Source: Epilithonimonas bovis DSM 19482 (GTDB lineage Bacteria; Bacteroidota; Bacteroidia; Flavobacteriales; Weeksellaceae). From it: 64,000 nt of DNA. Of this stretch, positions 17,631-25,724 are shown piece after piece (the stretch's first letter is position 1; every line of letters begins with the position of its first letter). The stretch covers positions 1-64,000 of the forward strand of contig NZ_FTPU01000011.1 of the NCBI RefSeq assembly GCF_900108115.1. The letters run 5' to 3'. Below the pieces are notes generated by a model that saw nothing but the letters and a program-made list of their open reading frames with translations, ran no database searches and was not told the origin of the DNA. A program made the translations under genes and the position numbers.

Positions 17631-18196
17631 TTTGGATTGTAAACATTAAAAAATTCAAATTCATCAACAATGGGGAAGTTTCCTGTGTTTTTTTCTCTAT
17701 GTCTTATCTGATATTGTAAGTAAGTTTCATAATCTGAAATTTTGCTCCACGGTTTAGGTTTTTTTTCTTCAAACATTCCTTTCTGTACAAAACTGTCAAT
17801 TGGAATATGGAAATATTTTGCATTAAGTTCAATTCCACTAATTCTATTTTCTCCAAAAAGCAACCAATACTTAAGTGTCATATTAATCCATTTTTGAGCT
17901 TGTCCAAAAGAAAGTTCATTCCAGATTTTAGTTAGTTCTTCTGCGGTGTATTTATGAAAATTATCGAATTCTTCTTGATTTTCTAGTTTATTTCTAGTTA
18001 GCTTATACAGATTTTCGTGTAAAAAAAATTCTGCGGATTTCTTTAATTCTAAACGATTTTTATCCTTTATTCTTAATGTTCTGCTAAAATCCAAAAAAGC
18101 TCTTTTTATTCCAGCGCTGTAAAAACCATTTTTTGTATCAAAGAAAAGCCTTATATAAAAATCTTCCCTTAAACTTTCTTTTATAATTGTCTCCAT
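17627..18196 (-). CDS. Hypothetical protein, first gene of an unknown pair
   Basis: This 189-residue soluble protein has no family I can name. Its features are a basic N-terminal half, a conserved-looking FGQAQKWINMTLKYWLLFG segment near residues 113-131 and an FHIPIDSFV segment near 143-151, then W-S-K-I-x-D-Y-E. The 4-bp overlap with the next small gene and 3-bp gap after the M17 gene show one transcript. Its base composition is more AT-rich than the flanking ligases. The pair could be an accessory insertion or an unrecognised two-component module. Confidence 0.55.
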   Translation of the reverse strand: METIIKESLREDFYIRLFFDTKNGFYSAGIKRAFLDFSRTLRIKDKNRLELKKSAEFFLHENLYKLTRNKLENQEEFDNFHKYTAEELTKIWNELSFGQAQKWINMTLKYWLLFGENRISGIELNAKYFHIPIDSFVQKGMFEEKKPKPWSKISDYETYLQYQIRHREKNTGNFPIVDEFEFFNVYNPK

Positions 18197-18199
18197 TTT

Positions 18200-19603
18200 C
18201 TAATAATTTTCAATTAAATCTAACAAAAGCTGAACGCCATAACCAGTCGCCGCTTTATCTTTAGCATAACCAACATTACCAAATGCAACGCCCGCAATAT
18301 CCAGATGTGCCCAGTTGGGATGGTCTTCTATAAACTGCTCCAAGAATTTCCCGGCAATAATGCAATCGCCAAAAGGCTTCATCGAGATGTTTTTGAAATC
18401 TGCCACATCCGAAGCAAAATCATCTTTCCATACATCCCAAAGCGGAAGATTCCAAAGCCGCTGATTGGTTTTATCCGCAGATTTTTCCAGCTTGATTTTC
18501 AAATCATTATTGTTGGAAAAATACGCACCGCAAGTATAACCGAACATTCTTACTGAGCTTCCCGTCAAAGTCGCCAAGTCTATCAAAACATCAGTTTTAT
18601 AATTTTTTGACAAGTAAGAAAGTCCGTCTGCTAATGTCATTCTTCCTTCTGCATCGGTGTTTAGAACTTCAATTGTTTTTCCGTTGTAAGCCGTCACAAC
18701 ATCGCTCGGCAAGTACGCATTTTCCGATACAGCATTATCAGTAATCGGAAGAATAGCGATGATATTGACTTGAAGCTTGAGTTCTGAAGCTGTAATCAAA
18801 GCTCCAATGACTGCGCTTGCACCGCCCATATCACTTTTCATGTAATGCATATTGTCAGATGGTTTGATGGAAATCCCTCCAGTATCAAACAAAACGCATT
18901 TCCCTACCAATCCGAAGGTTTTAGCATCATCTTTTCCGCAATTGTATTCCAAAATTGTAAAAGATGCTTCCTGTGAACTTCCTTGATTCACAGCAACAAA
19001 CGCACCTAAACCTTCTTTAATTGATTCTTCTCTGTTGAATGATTTATACTTTAAACTATATTTTTCTGCAGTCGATTTCAGAAAATCTGAAATCTGATTT
19101 ACTTTTTTATGGTTGGCAGGTTTGTTCAGCCATTCCATTCCGGCAAATTGTCCGTTGCAAAGCGCTGCTGTTTTTAAAGCTAAATTTTTTCCTTCTTCTT
19201 CAGAAATATTTTCAAAATGAAGTTCAAAATTCTCCTGCCAAAACGGATGCGATTTTTCAAAAGGGTAGAGGTAAGTTCCCAAAAACAGACCTTTCACAAA
19301 TTCTTCCGTCAAATCCAATCCTAACTTTGAATGAACCGAAGTTGGAACTGCCTGCAGATTTTTTTTATAATCATTTGCAAATTTGTTGGCAATCGCTTGT
19401 ATTTCGAATCCTTTTGAATCTTTCCCAATTCCAATGAAAAAGCTAATTTCATCTGGATTTGTTTTAATAAAAACTTCGTTCTTTTTTCCATTGAAGAATA
19501 ATTCAACATTCGGATGCGAGCTTTTTTCCTGTTCCCAATCGTCTTCGCTGAACAGATATATATTTTGAGTTGTTGATTCTTTTTTATTGTAAATTTTAAT
19601 CAT
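18200..19603 (-). CDS. M17 family leucyl aminopeptidase
   Basis: M17 enzymes are hexameric two-metal aminopeptidases; some also cleave Cys-Gly. The 467 residues include FDTGGISIKPSDNMHYMKSD (Lys and Asp metal/catalytic ligands) and NTDAEGRMTLADGL, the family signature, with the usual DLATLTG strand after it. Length is normal. The N-terminal domain is divergent from PepA. It is the second gene of the amidoligase cluster, so it may trim or recycle the cluster's peptide-like product; a housekeeping role is the alternative. Confidence 0.85.
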   Translation of the reverse strand: MIKIYNKKESTTQNIYLFSEDDWEQEKSSHPNVELFFNGKKNEVFIKTNPDEISFFIGIGKDSKGFEIQAIANKFANDYKKNLQAVPTSVHSKLGLDLTEEFVKGLFLGTYLYPFEKSHPFWQENFELHFENISEEEGKNLALKTAALCNGQFAGMEWLNKPANHKKVNQISDFLKSTAEKYSLKYKSFNREESIKEGLGAFVAVNQGSSQEASFTILEYNCGKDDAKTFGLVGKCVLFDTGGISIKPSDNMHYMKSDMGGASAVIGALITASELKLQVNIIAILPITDNAVSENAYLPSDVVTAYNGKTIEVLNTDAEGRMTLADGLSYLSKNYKTDVLIDLATLTGSSVRMFGYTCGAYFSNNNDLKIKLEKSADKTNQRLWNLPLWDVWKDDFASDVADFKNISMKPFGDCIIAGKFLEQFIEDHPNWAHLDIAGVAFGNVGYAKDKAATGYGVQLLLDLIENY

Positions 19604-19683
19604 AGTTTTTATAAGTTTTGGCTAAAACCAAATCTGATTTTTAATTCTTGATCGGGCTTCCTTCGACTTTGCTCAGGATGACG

Positions 19684-20814
19684 TTACCCGACATTATTGC
19701 TGTTATTTTCCAATTCATTTTTTGCTTTTACCGGGCTTTCCAAACTGTCGATGTAGAGCCATTCTACAGCTCTGGGGAACTCCTGGGACCAGAAAAATTC
19801 CTGATGCGTGCCTTTGTCATTGATGCTGGTTTTGACTTCAAAATCAAAAAGTTTCTGCAACTCCCATTTTTTCAGAGATTTTTCAAACAATCTTATTCTG
19901 CCTACCATTCGGGAGCCTTCCAGACGGCCTCCGTAGAGATAAACCTTGATCTTATAAGGATTACTGAATGACATCAGCGGGAAATTATTATCCGGTTCCA
20001 CCCAAAGTGACGGCGAAAAAATCAACAGTTTGGAATAGACTTCCGGATAAAGAAATCCTCCATAAATACTTATCAATCCGCCCAAAGAGCTTCCGCCAAT
20101 CCCGGTATTTTCCCGGTCTTTCTTCGTTCTGTAGTTTTTATCGATCCATGGTTTCAAAGTATCGGTAATAAATCTCAGATACTTTTTGCCTTCTGCACTC
20201 TCTGTAACATCCTCGTTGTCAAAAATGTACTCTTTGATACGGTCATCTTCGCCGTGTTCTACTGCGATAACTATCAACTCGCCACGGCCATATTCTGCCA
20301 GGAGCGCCAGTTTTTTATCAATTTCCCAATTGCCATACGCTGAACCGTTGTTGAAAAGATTCTGTGCATCCTGCAAATAGAGAACAGGATATTGTGCATC
20401 TGACTCATAATAATCATGCGGCAGAAGCGCCCAAACCTTCCTCGTTTTATCGAGTTGAGGGATGTAAAATTCTTCATTTACCAATTCCACAATCGGGAAA
20501 AATTCTTTTTTGAACGGTCCCCAGTTCAGTCGCCATTTTTCTACAACGTCCTGTGTTTTCTGTTGGGTTTTGGTTACAGTTCTGTTGGGCGTGATGTTAT
20601 CATATCTGTCAATTTCCACATTTTCCCAGCCACCTTTTGTGAATTTATATTCAATATTGTCATTCAATAATTCATCAGCGATGTTGATATAATAATGACT
20701 GTCATCTAATTGTTCCAGTTTAAATTTTGAATCTTTTGGATTCCATTTGTTAAAATTACCTGTGATAAAGACGGCTCGTTCATCATTGTCTTCTGATGTC
20801 AGAAAAAATTCCAT
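19684..20814 (-). CDS. Esterase with N-terminal CBM48/E-set domain (COG2819-like)
   Basis: The 376-residue protein begins with an Ig-like E-set domain of the AMPK/CBM48 type (AVFITGNFNKWNP...YYINIADELLNDNIEYKFTKGGWENVE, about residues 13-65), then an IroE/enterochelin-esterase-like alpha/beta hydrolase: WALLPHDY, LYLQDAQNLFN, nucleophile elbow GIGGSSLGGL, and a C-terminal GTHQEFFWSQEFP histidine segment. No signal peptide is present, so it is cytoplasmic. It is the first gene of the cluster on the minus strand. The E-set domain might bind a sugar or simply shape the active site. Confidence 0.78.
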   Translation of the reverse strand: MEFFLTSEDNDERAVFITGNFNKWNPKDSKFKLEQLDDSHYYINIADELLNDNIEYKFTKGGWENVEIDRYDNITPNRTVTKTQQKTQDVVEKWRLNWGPFKKEFFPIVELVNEEFYIPQLDKTRKVWALLPHDYYESDAQYPVLYLQDAQNLFNNGSAYGNWEIDKKLALLAEYGRGELIVIAVEHGEDDRIKEYIFDNEDVTESAEGKKYLRFITDTLKPWIDKNYRTKKDRENTGIGGSSLGGLISIYGGFLYPEVYSKLLIFSPSLWVEPDNNFPLMSFSNPYKIKVYLYGGRLEGSRMVGRIRLFEKSLKKWELQKLFDFEVKTSINDKGTHQEFFWSQEFPRAVEWLYIDSLESPVKAKNELENNSNNVG

Positions 20815-20984
20815 TACTTTTTAAAATTCGTTAATTGAATATAAATTTATAAAATAAATCTAATTATGGGATAACTCTTGCGTATTTTTATTTATAAAAA
20901 TAATTTTATTGACGAAAATTAATCTTAAATTAATAATTGTTGAATTAATGAGAAATTGATGGTGTTGAAAAAATACCCTGAAGA

Positions 20985-21014
20985 ATAAAAAAACTTCTGA
21001 AGATATTTCAGAAG
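20985..21014 (-). terminator. Intrinsic terminator, minus strand
   Basis: Arms 20994-21001 (CTTCTGAA) and 21007-21014 (TTCAGAAG) form an 8-bp stem with a T run on the minus strand. It ends transcription from the broken lipoprotein gene before the amidoligase cluster begins. Confidence 0.7.
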
Positions 21015-21041
21015 CTGATGATTTCAAAATGGTTTTGGGTG

Positions 21042-21563
21042 TTACTTGAGCGTTTTCTTATCCAGCATCATAATATTATTATTTGCAAAATTGAAAGTGT
21101 CTTTTGTAATGGTATGATCATCATCAGGATTTTTGGAAAAAAGGAGGATGTAATCCTGATCATTGATATTAATTTTTCCTCCTACCGATTTGGCATCGTA
21201 AAATTGATCGAGCTTATAGATAAAATATTTCCCGTTTTTTATGGTAATAATAATAGGGAAGTACTGCGAAGGCACTGCCGAAGTCCTGTTGAAGCTGTTG
21301 GAAACATTCGCCAGGTAGTCCTCTTCGCCATCGTGGTTGAAATCGCCTGAGATCATGGTGATGACGTTGTTTTTTTAGAGATAATTTTCAAAATAGGTGT
21401 CTCTTTTGCCGTCAGGTTTGTAAAATACCATATCGTCATTGGTGCTCAGCTTGTTTGTAAAAGAGCTCTTGCTGATGATATGCTGTAGGGTTTTGAGATC
21501 CATATCGGTTCTCATGCACGATAAAAGATTAAGCAGCAATAAAACTAAGACGGTATTTTTCAT
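21042..21563 (-). pseudogene. Lipoprotein gene interrupted by one in-frame TAA
   Basis: Residues 1-62 (signal MKNTVLVLLLLNLLSC, lipobox LLSC) end at a TAA at 21375-21377. The same frame then runs on without a shift to 21042, continuing KNNVITMISGDFNHDGEEDYLANV..., which reads as the natural continuation with an FG-GAP-like GDFNHDGxxDY motif. 18 nt separate the stop from the next ATG, so both halves are in one frame and a single base change (such as AAA to TAA) would explain it. Both halves have reasonable composition. The downstream part could still be made from ATG 21356, but would lack the export signal. A sequencing error is the alternative. Confidence 0.65.
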
Positions 21564-21635
21564 CAGGTAAATTTAGGAGACAACCAGTTGTTATCTTTAT
21601 TCCCCTGAAGCAATACAAATTTTGAGCAAAAAATG

Positions 21636-22043
21636 TTATTTCCAGCTTTTTTCTATTAACTGCATGAGAAACTCCGGGCATTTTACAATCTTATTGGTAT
21701 CCGAAGTCAGGAAAAAAAGCGTAGTAGAAGCTTCCGTAATTTTGATGCCTTCCTGGTTATAAATTTCATAATCGAACTCTATTTTTACGCCAGGTATTTT
21801 TTTTACATAGGTGTGGATTTCCAAAATCTGGTCATAAAATGCCGGTCTGATATATTTGATTTTATATTCTGAAACGGGCAGGAAAAAACCTCTTTTTTCG
21901 ATCTCATCATAAGACATGCCCAGTTGTCGGAAAAGCTCAACCCTTGCGACCTCAAAATATTCTGCATAGTTGCCATAGTAGACATATTTCATTGGGTCTG
22001 TTTCTCCGTAACGTACTCGTAATGTGTGTGTTGTGTGTATCAT
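21636..22043 (-). CDS. Acyl-CoA thioesterase, YbgC/4-hydroxybenzoyl-CoA thioesterase family
   Basis: The 135-residue hot-dog-fold protein carries RYGETDPMKYVYYGNYAEYFEVAR, whose Asp is the catalytic residue of the YbgC/4HBT family. It would hydrolyse short- or medium-chain acyl-CoA thioesters. Length is normal. It stands alone, divergent from dnaA, with a TATATTTG box 22 nt upstream. Confidence 0.85.
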   Translation of the reverse strand: MIHTTHTLRVRYGETDPMKYVYYGNYAEYFEVARVELFRQLGMSYDEIEKRGFFLPVSEYKIKYIRPAFYDQILEIHTYVKKIPGVKIEFDYEIYNQEGIKITEASTTLFFLTSDTNKIVKCPEFLMQLIEKSWK

Positions 22044-22065
22044 TTTTTGTCTTTTCTAAGTCATA

Positions 22066-22073
22066 CAAATATA
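22066..22073 (-). promoter_or_regulatory. Minus-7 box (TATATTTG) of the thioesterase gene
   Basis: The octamer fits TAnnTTTG on the minus strand in the 135-bp gap between the thioesterase and divergent dnaA. Confidence 0.45.
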
Positions 22074-22178
22074 TTTTTAAATAATCAATAGTTAAATAAT
22101 TTTTTTATAAAGATTAATAATTAGATATTTGTCTTCTCCTAAAAAAACTAAAATCTTACCGGAAATAGCAGCAGAAAA

Positions 22179-23633
22179 ATGAATGAAAATTTAGTATTAA
22201 TCTGGGATAGGTGTCTCCAATTTATGCGGGACAATCTAAACGCAGCGGAGGATAATACAGACCTCAAAAAGTTAGAAAACTCTTTTGACTTATTATTTGA
22301 TAAAGTTCAGCCAATTTCGTTGGTGAACAATAATCTTACGTTGCTAGTTCCAAGTGATTTTTACAAAGAATATATCGAGGACAATTATCTGTCTCTGCTC
22401 TCTGCTGCGCTTAAAAAAAATATCGGTAAAGGTGTAAAATTATGGTACTCCGTTATGGAGAACAAACCTGTGGGTAAAGAAAAGCCAATTACAGTGAATG
22501 TAAAAGGAATCTCTACCCAGACACCAAAAATACAGGAAGCAAGACCGGTTCCCAAAGAAAGCAACGTGAATCCTTTTGTTGTACCGGGAATCAAAAAAGT
22601 CAATATCGATTCTAACCTGAAAGCGGATCAGTCTTTTGACAACTTCGTAGAAGGTGAGAGTAACAAGTTTGCTTATACCGTTGCAAAAAATATAGCCAAA
22701 AGGCCAGGTTCTACCGCCTTTAACCCTTTATTTGTTTACGGTGGTTATGGTGTTGGTAAAACACACCTGGCACAAGCCATTGGCCTGGAAGTGAAGGCTT
22801 CTTACCCAGAGAAAGTGGTACTATATCAGTCTTCGGAGAAGTTTATTCAGGATTTTGTAAAGGCAGCCAAATCTCAGAACAAAACTGATTTTCAGCATTA
22901 TTATCAGATGATTGACGTTTTGATCATTGATGATATCCAGTTCTTGTCCGGGAAAGCTGCTACACAGGACAGTTTCTTCCATATTTTTGACTACCTTCAT
23001 CAGAATGGCAAGCAGATTATATTAACGTCTGATAAAGCTCCGGCTGATATCCTTGATACTCAGGAGCGGATTATTTCCCGTTTCAAATGGGGGCTTTCTG
23101 CGGAAATAAAATCACCAAACTTTGAGACCAGAAGAAAAATTATAGTTGACAAACTCAACCGCGACGGGATAGAGTTGACAGACGATATGCTGGATTATCT
23201 GGCATCTGAAGTTAAAACCAATGGTGTGAGAGAGCTGATAGGGGTTGTGAATGCGGTGATTGCTTATTCTACGGTTTACAAATCCGATTTTAGCCTGGAT
23301 CTTTTAAAGGATACCATCAACAAACTAGCAACCACTCAGAAAAAAACGATCAATATCCCTTATATTCAGGAGATTGTTTGCGATTATTTTGGGATAAAAA
23401 GAGAACAGTTGCTTTCTAAAACCAGAAAAAGAGAAATTGCTTTGCCAAGGCAGCTGGCAATGTATTTTGCAAAAGAATATACCAATGCAACGTTTACAAA
23501 AATTGGTGAAGAGATGGGCGGAAAAGACCACTCAACGGTGATGTATGCCTGCGATACTATTCGCGATGTTTCCAAAATAGACAAAGAACTCAAAAAGTAC
23601 ATCAAGGATCTGAAAGATAAGATCGGGCAATAG
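22179..23633 (+). CDS. dnaA: Chromosomal replication initiator DnaA
   Basis: DnaA is the AAA+ ATPase that melts oriC. The 484 residues show domain I (1-90), a linker, the AAA+ domain with Walker A GGYGVGKTH (188-196), Walker B LIIDDIQFLSGK, and the C-terminal DNA-binding domain ending in GGKDHSTVMYACDTI, the DnaA signature. It is complete and flanked by its own terminator. dnaN is not next to it but about 22 kb away, and I saw no cluster of TTATCCACA boxes on either side. Confidence 0.97.
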   Translation: MNENLVLIWDRCLQFMRDNLNAAEDNTDLKKLENSFDLLFDKVQPISLVNNNLTLLVPSDFYKEYIEDNYLSLLSAALKKNIGKGVKLWYSVMENKPVGKEKPITVNVKGISTQTPKIQEARPVPKESNVNPFVVPGIKKVNIDSNLKADQSFDNFVEGESNKFAYTVAKNIAKRPGSTAFNPLFVYGGYGVGKTHLAQAIGLEVKASYPEKVVLYQSSEKFIQDFVKAAKSQNKTDFQHYYQMIDVLIIDDIQFLSGKAATQDSFFHIFDYLHQNGKQIILTSDKAPADILDTQERIISRFKWGLSAEIKSPNFETRRKIIVDKLNRDGIELTDDMLDYLASEVKTNGVRELIGVVNAVIAYSTVYKSDFSLDLLKDTINKLATTQKKTINIPYIQEIVCDYFGIKREQLLSKTRKREIALPRQLAMYFAKEYTNATFTKIGEEMGGKDHSTVMYACDTIRDVSKIDKELKKYIKDLKDKIGQ

Positions 23634-23648
23634 AAAATAAAAAAATAG

Positions 23649-23679
23649 GGATTTAATTAATTTTAAATCCTTTTTTTTT
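23649..23679 (+). terminator. Intrinsic terminator of dnaA
   Basis: Arms 23649-23656 (GGATTTAA) and 23663-23670 (TTAAATCC) form an 8-bp stem followed by a nine-T run, 15 bp after the dnaA stop. Confidence 0.75.
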
Positions 23680-23830
23680 ATTATCAAAAAAATGCCAACA
23701 GGTTACTGCCTGGCTGTTTTTGTATTGCGTTGAGGTATCGATAGGTTGTAATTCGTTGATTTACATATTTTTAAGTGATTTTTTCTTTTGCGTAAATTTT
23801 ATTAACATTGCAGACTTAAATTAATAAACT

Positions 23831-24481
23831 ATGAAAAAGCTATTTTTAGTTGGTGCATTAGCACTTTTCGGAGCGGTGAATGCTCAGACAACATTTGGAG
23901 TGAAAGCTGGTTATGCGTTGTCAAATTTAAAATACAAAGTAGATAATTCATCCATAACTACAGATGGAAAATCTTCTTTTTATGTTGGTGGTTTGGTAGA
24001 ACATAAACTTACTGATAAATTTGCTTTGCAGGCAGAACTATTGTATGCTGATCTTGGAGGAAAAACAACCGAAGAAGAATCTATGGGAGGTTATTATGTA
24101 AAAGCTACAGGCAAAAATAATATTAGTTCTTTGCTTTTGCCTCTTTCTGCAAAATATTTTGTTGCTAATGCTTTCTCTTTATCAGCGGGTGTAAATGTTG
24201 GATTTGTTTTATCCGCAAAATCAAAAGTAACTGTAGATCATAATCTTCCTTCGGAATATGCCAGTTACATAAATAGTTACGAGGGTGAAGATGACTTCAC
24301 CGATGATATTAAGACTGTTAATCTATCACCATTTGTAGGTGCTGAATATACATTATCAAACGGATTGTTTTTTGATGCGAGGTATAATTTTGGAGTAACC
24401 AATATGGTGAAAAAGTCTGAATACGGAGAAAAGGTACATCTAAATTTTTTCCAAGTTGGTGTTGGTTATAAATTTAAATAG
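23831..24481 (+). CDS. Outer membrane beta-barrel protein (porin family)
   Basis: The 216-residue product has a signal peptide (MKKLFLVGALALFGAVNAQ) and alternating beta strands such as TFGVKAGYALSNLKYKV, FALQAELLYADLG, LSPFVGAEYTLSNGLFFDARYNFGV, closing with HLNFFQVGVGYKFK, an aromatic C-terminal strand. This is an 8-stranded OMP_b-brl type protein of the outer membrane. Its role (porin, adhesin, structural) is not evident. It is a single gene with a strong terminator. Confidence 0.85.
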   Translation: MKKLFLVGALALFGAVNAQTTFGVKAGYALSNLKYKVDNSSITTDGKSSFYVGGLVEHKLTDKFALQAELLYADLGGKTTEEESMGGYYVKATGKNNISSLLLPLSAKYFVANAFSLSAGVNVGFVLSAKSKVTVDHNLPSEYASYINSYEGEDDFTDDIKTVNLSPFVGAEYTLSNGLFFDARYNFGVTNMVKKSEYGEKVHLNFFQVGVGYKFK

Positions 24482-24495
24482 ATACAATTTACAAA

Positions 24496-24525
24496 AAAAA
24501 GTCTCGCAATTTGCGAGACTTTTTT
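24496..24525. terminator. Bidirectional intrinsic terminator
   Basis: Arms 24496-24508 and 24512-24524 form a 13-bp stem (AAAAAGTCTCGCA / TGCGAGACTTTTT) with a 3-nt loop. It serves the beta-barrel gene on + and the NamZ-like gene on -, whose stop codon it overlaps. Confidence 0.85.
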
Positions 24526-25720
24526 AGTTGGGATAAACAATATATTTCTGTCTTATCTTTTCGAAGTTATTAAGGTCATTTTTCCAACTGTCTTTGATTT
24601 CTTTAGCAGACTTTCCAGAGATCATTTGCTTTCTCAGTTCATCACTGCCTGCCAGTTTATCAAAAAACAGATTCTTAAGGAAAAAATCCTGATTCGGGTT
24701 TTTATAATCTTTGTACGCCTTTAGCAGCCAGTCTATGTTAATCGCTCTCAAGTCTTCTTTATTGTTACTCAAATTCTCGCCATAGCATAATTTCCCGTTC
24801 AGGAAAGGATCTTTGGCGCCTTCGGTTGGTTTTGGCGTGAACTGATAGGGGAAATCCTTTGTCCAGGGTGAACCATAAATCTGGAAAGGCAGATCTGTAC
24901 CTCGGCCAACAGAGACCTGCGTACCTTCAAAAAAGCAGAGGCTTGGATAAAGGTTGATTGACCTGTCGTTTGGGAGATTGGGAGATGGTTTGTCAGAAAC
25001 GCCGTATCGTTTTTGCTTATGATAATTAAGCATTGGAATTAAAGTATATTTTGCAGTGACGCCATTTTTTAACCATTTTTCCCCGTTGACCATTTTCCCG
25101 TATTCACCGATGGTGAGGCCATAGACCACAGGAACATTGTGCAGCCCTATAAAACTTTTCCATTGGTTGCGCATCATGGGGCCATCGGTATAACCGTCAT
25201 GAGGGTTGGGCCTGTCCAGGACAATCACTTCTACATTATTTTCGGCTGCAGCTTCCATAATATAAGACAGGGTAGAGATATAAGTGTAAAACCGAACACC
25301 AACATCCTGAATGTCAAAAAGGATGACGTCTGCGCCTTTCAGATATTCCGCTTTTGGCTTTTTATTATCACCATAAAGGGAGACAATAGGTAAACCAGTT
25401 TTGCTGTCGGTGCCGTTTTTTACATGTTCTCCGGCATCTGCTATCCCACGGAAACCGTGTTCCGGTGCAAAAATAGATTTGATTTTAATATGGTTTTCAA
25501 CCAAAAAATCTACCAGATGCTTTTTGTTTTTCAACACGCTGGTTTGGTTGGCGGCGACGATTACATTTTTACCCTTAAGCAGTGGCAAATAAAGTTCAGG
25601 CCGGTCTGCAGCGGTGGTAAAGCAGTCTTTGCACGGGTTTTGAGACTTAATAAAAGTTAATGTACCAAAATAAATTAGCAGGATAAAAACTAAAGTTTTA
25701 TTTTTGAAACTTAAAATCAT
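24524..25720 (-). CDS. DUF1343 protein, NamZ-like exo-beta-N-acetylmuramidase
   Basis: DUF1343 proteins such as Bacillus NamZ (glycoside hydrolase family 171) remove N-acetylmuramic acid from the ends of peptidoglycan fragments. The 398-residue product has a signal peptide (MILSFKNKTLVFILLIYFG...SQ) and conserved stretches VAANQTSVL, FAPEHGFRG, SLYGDNKKP, DIQDVGVRFYTYISTL, DRPNPHDG and ERP-like SPNLPNDRSINLYPSLCFFEGT. I chose the ATG at 25720; a codon at 25792 would run through the neighbour's start. A role in wall recycling is inferred. Confidence 0.8.
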   Translation of the reverse strand: MILSFKNKTLVFILLIYFGTLTFIKSQNPCKDCFTTAADRPELYLPLLKGKNVIVAANQTSVLKNKKHLVDFLVENHIKIKSIFAPEHGFRGIADAGEHVKNGTDSKTGLPIVSLYGDNKKPKAEYLKGADVILFDIQDVGVRFYTYISTLSYIMEAAAENNVEVIVLDRPNPHDGYTDGPMMRNQWKSFIGLHNVPVVYGLTIGEYGKMVNGEKWLKNGVTAKYTLIPMLNYHKQKRYGVSDKPSPNLPNDRSINLYPSLCFFEGTQVSVGRGTDLPFQIYGSPWTKDFPYQFTPKPTEGAKDPFLNGKLCYGENLSNNKEDLRAINIDWLLKAYKDYKNPNQDFFLKNLFFDKLAGSDELRKQMISGKSAKEIKDSWKNDLNNFEKIRQKYIVYPN

Positions 25721-25724
25721 AGAT

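Noticed and set aside
22044-22178. Possible replication origin next to dnaA
   Set aside because: The gap is AT-rich but no clustered TTATCCACA-type boxes were seen.
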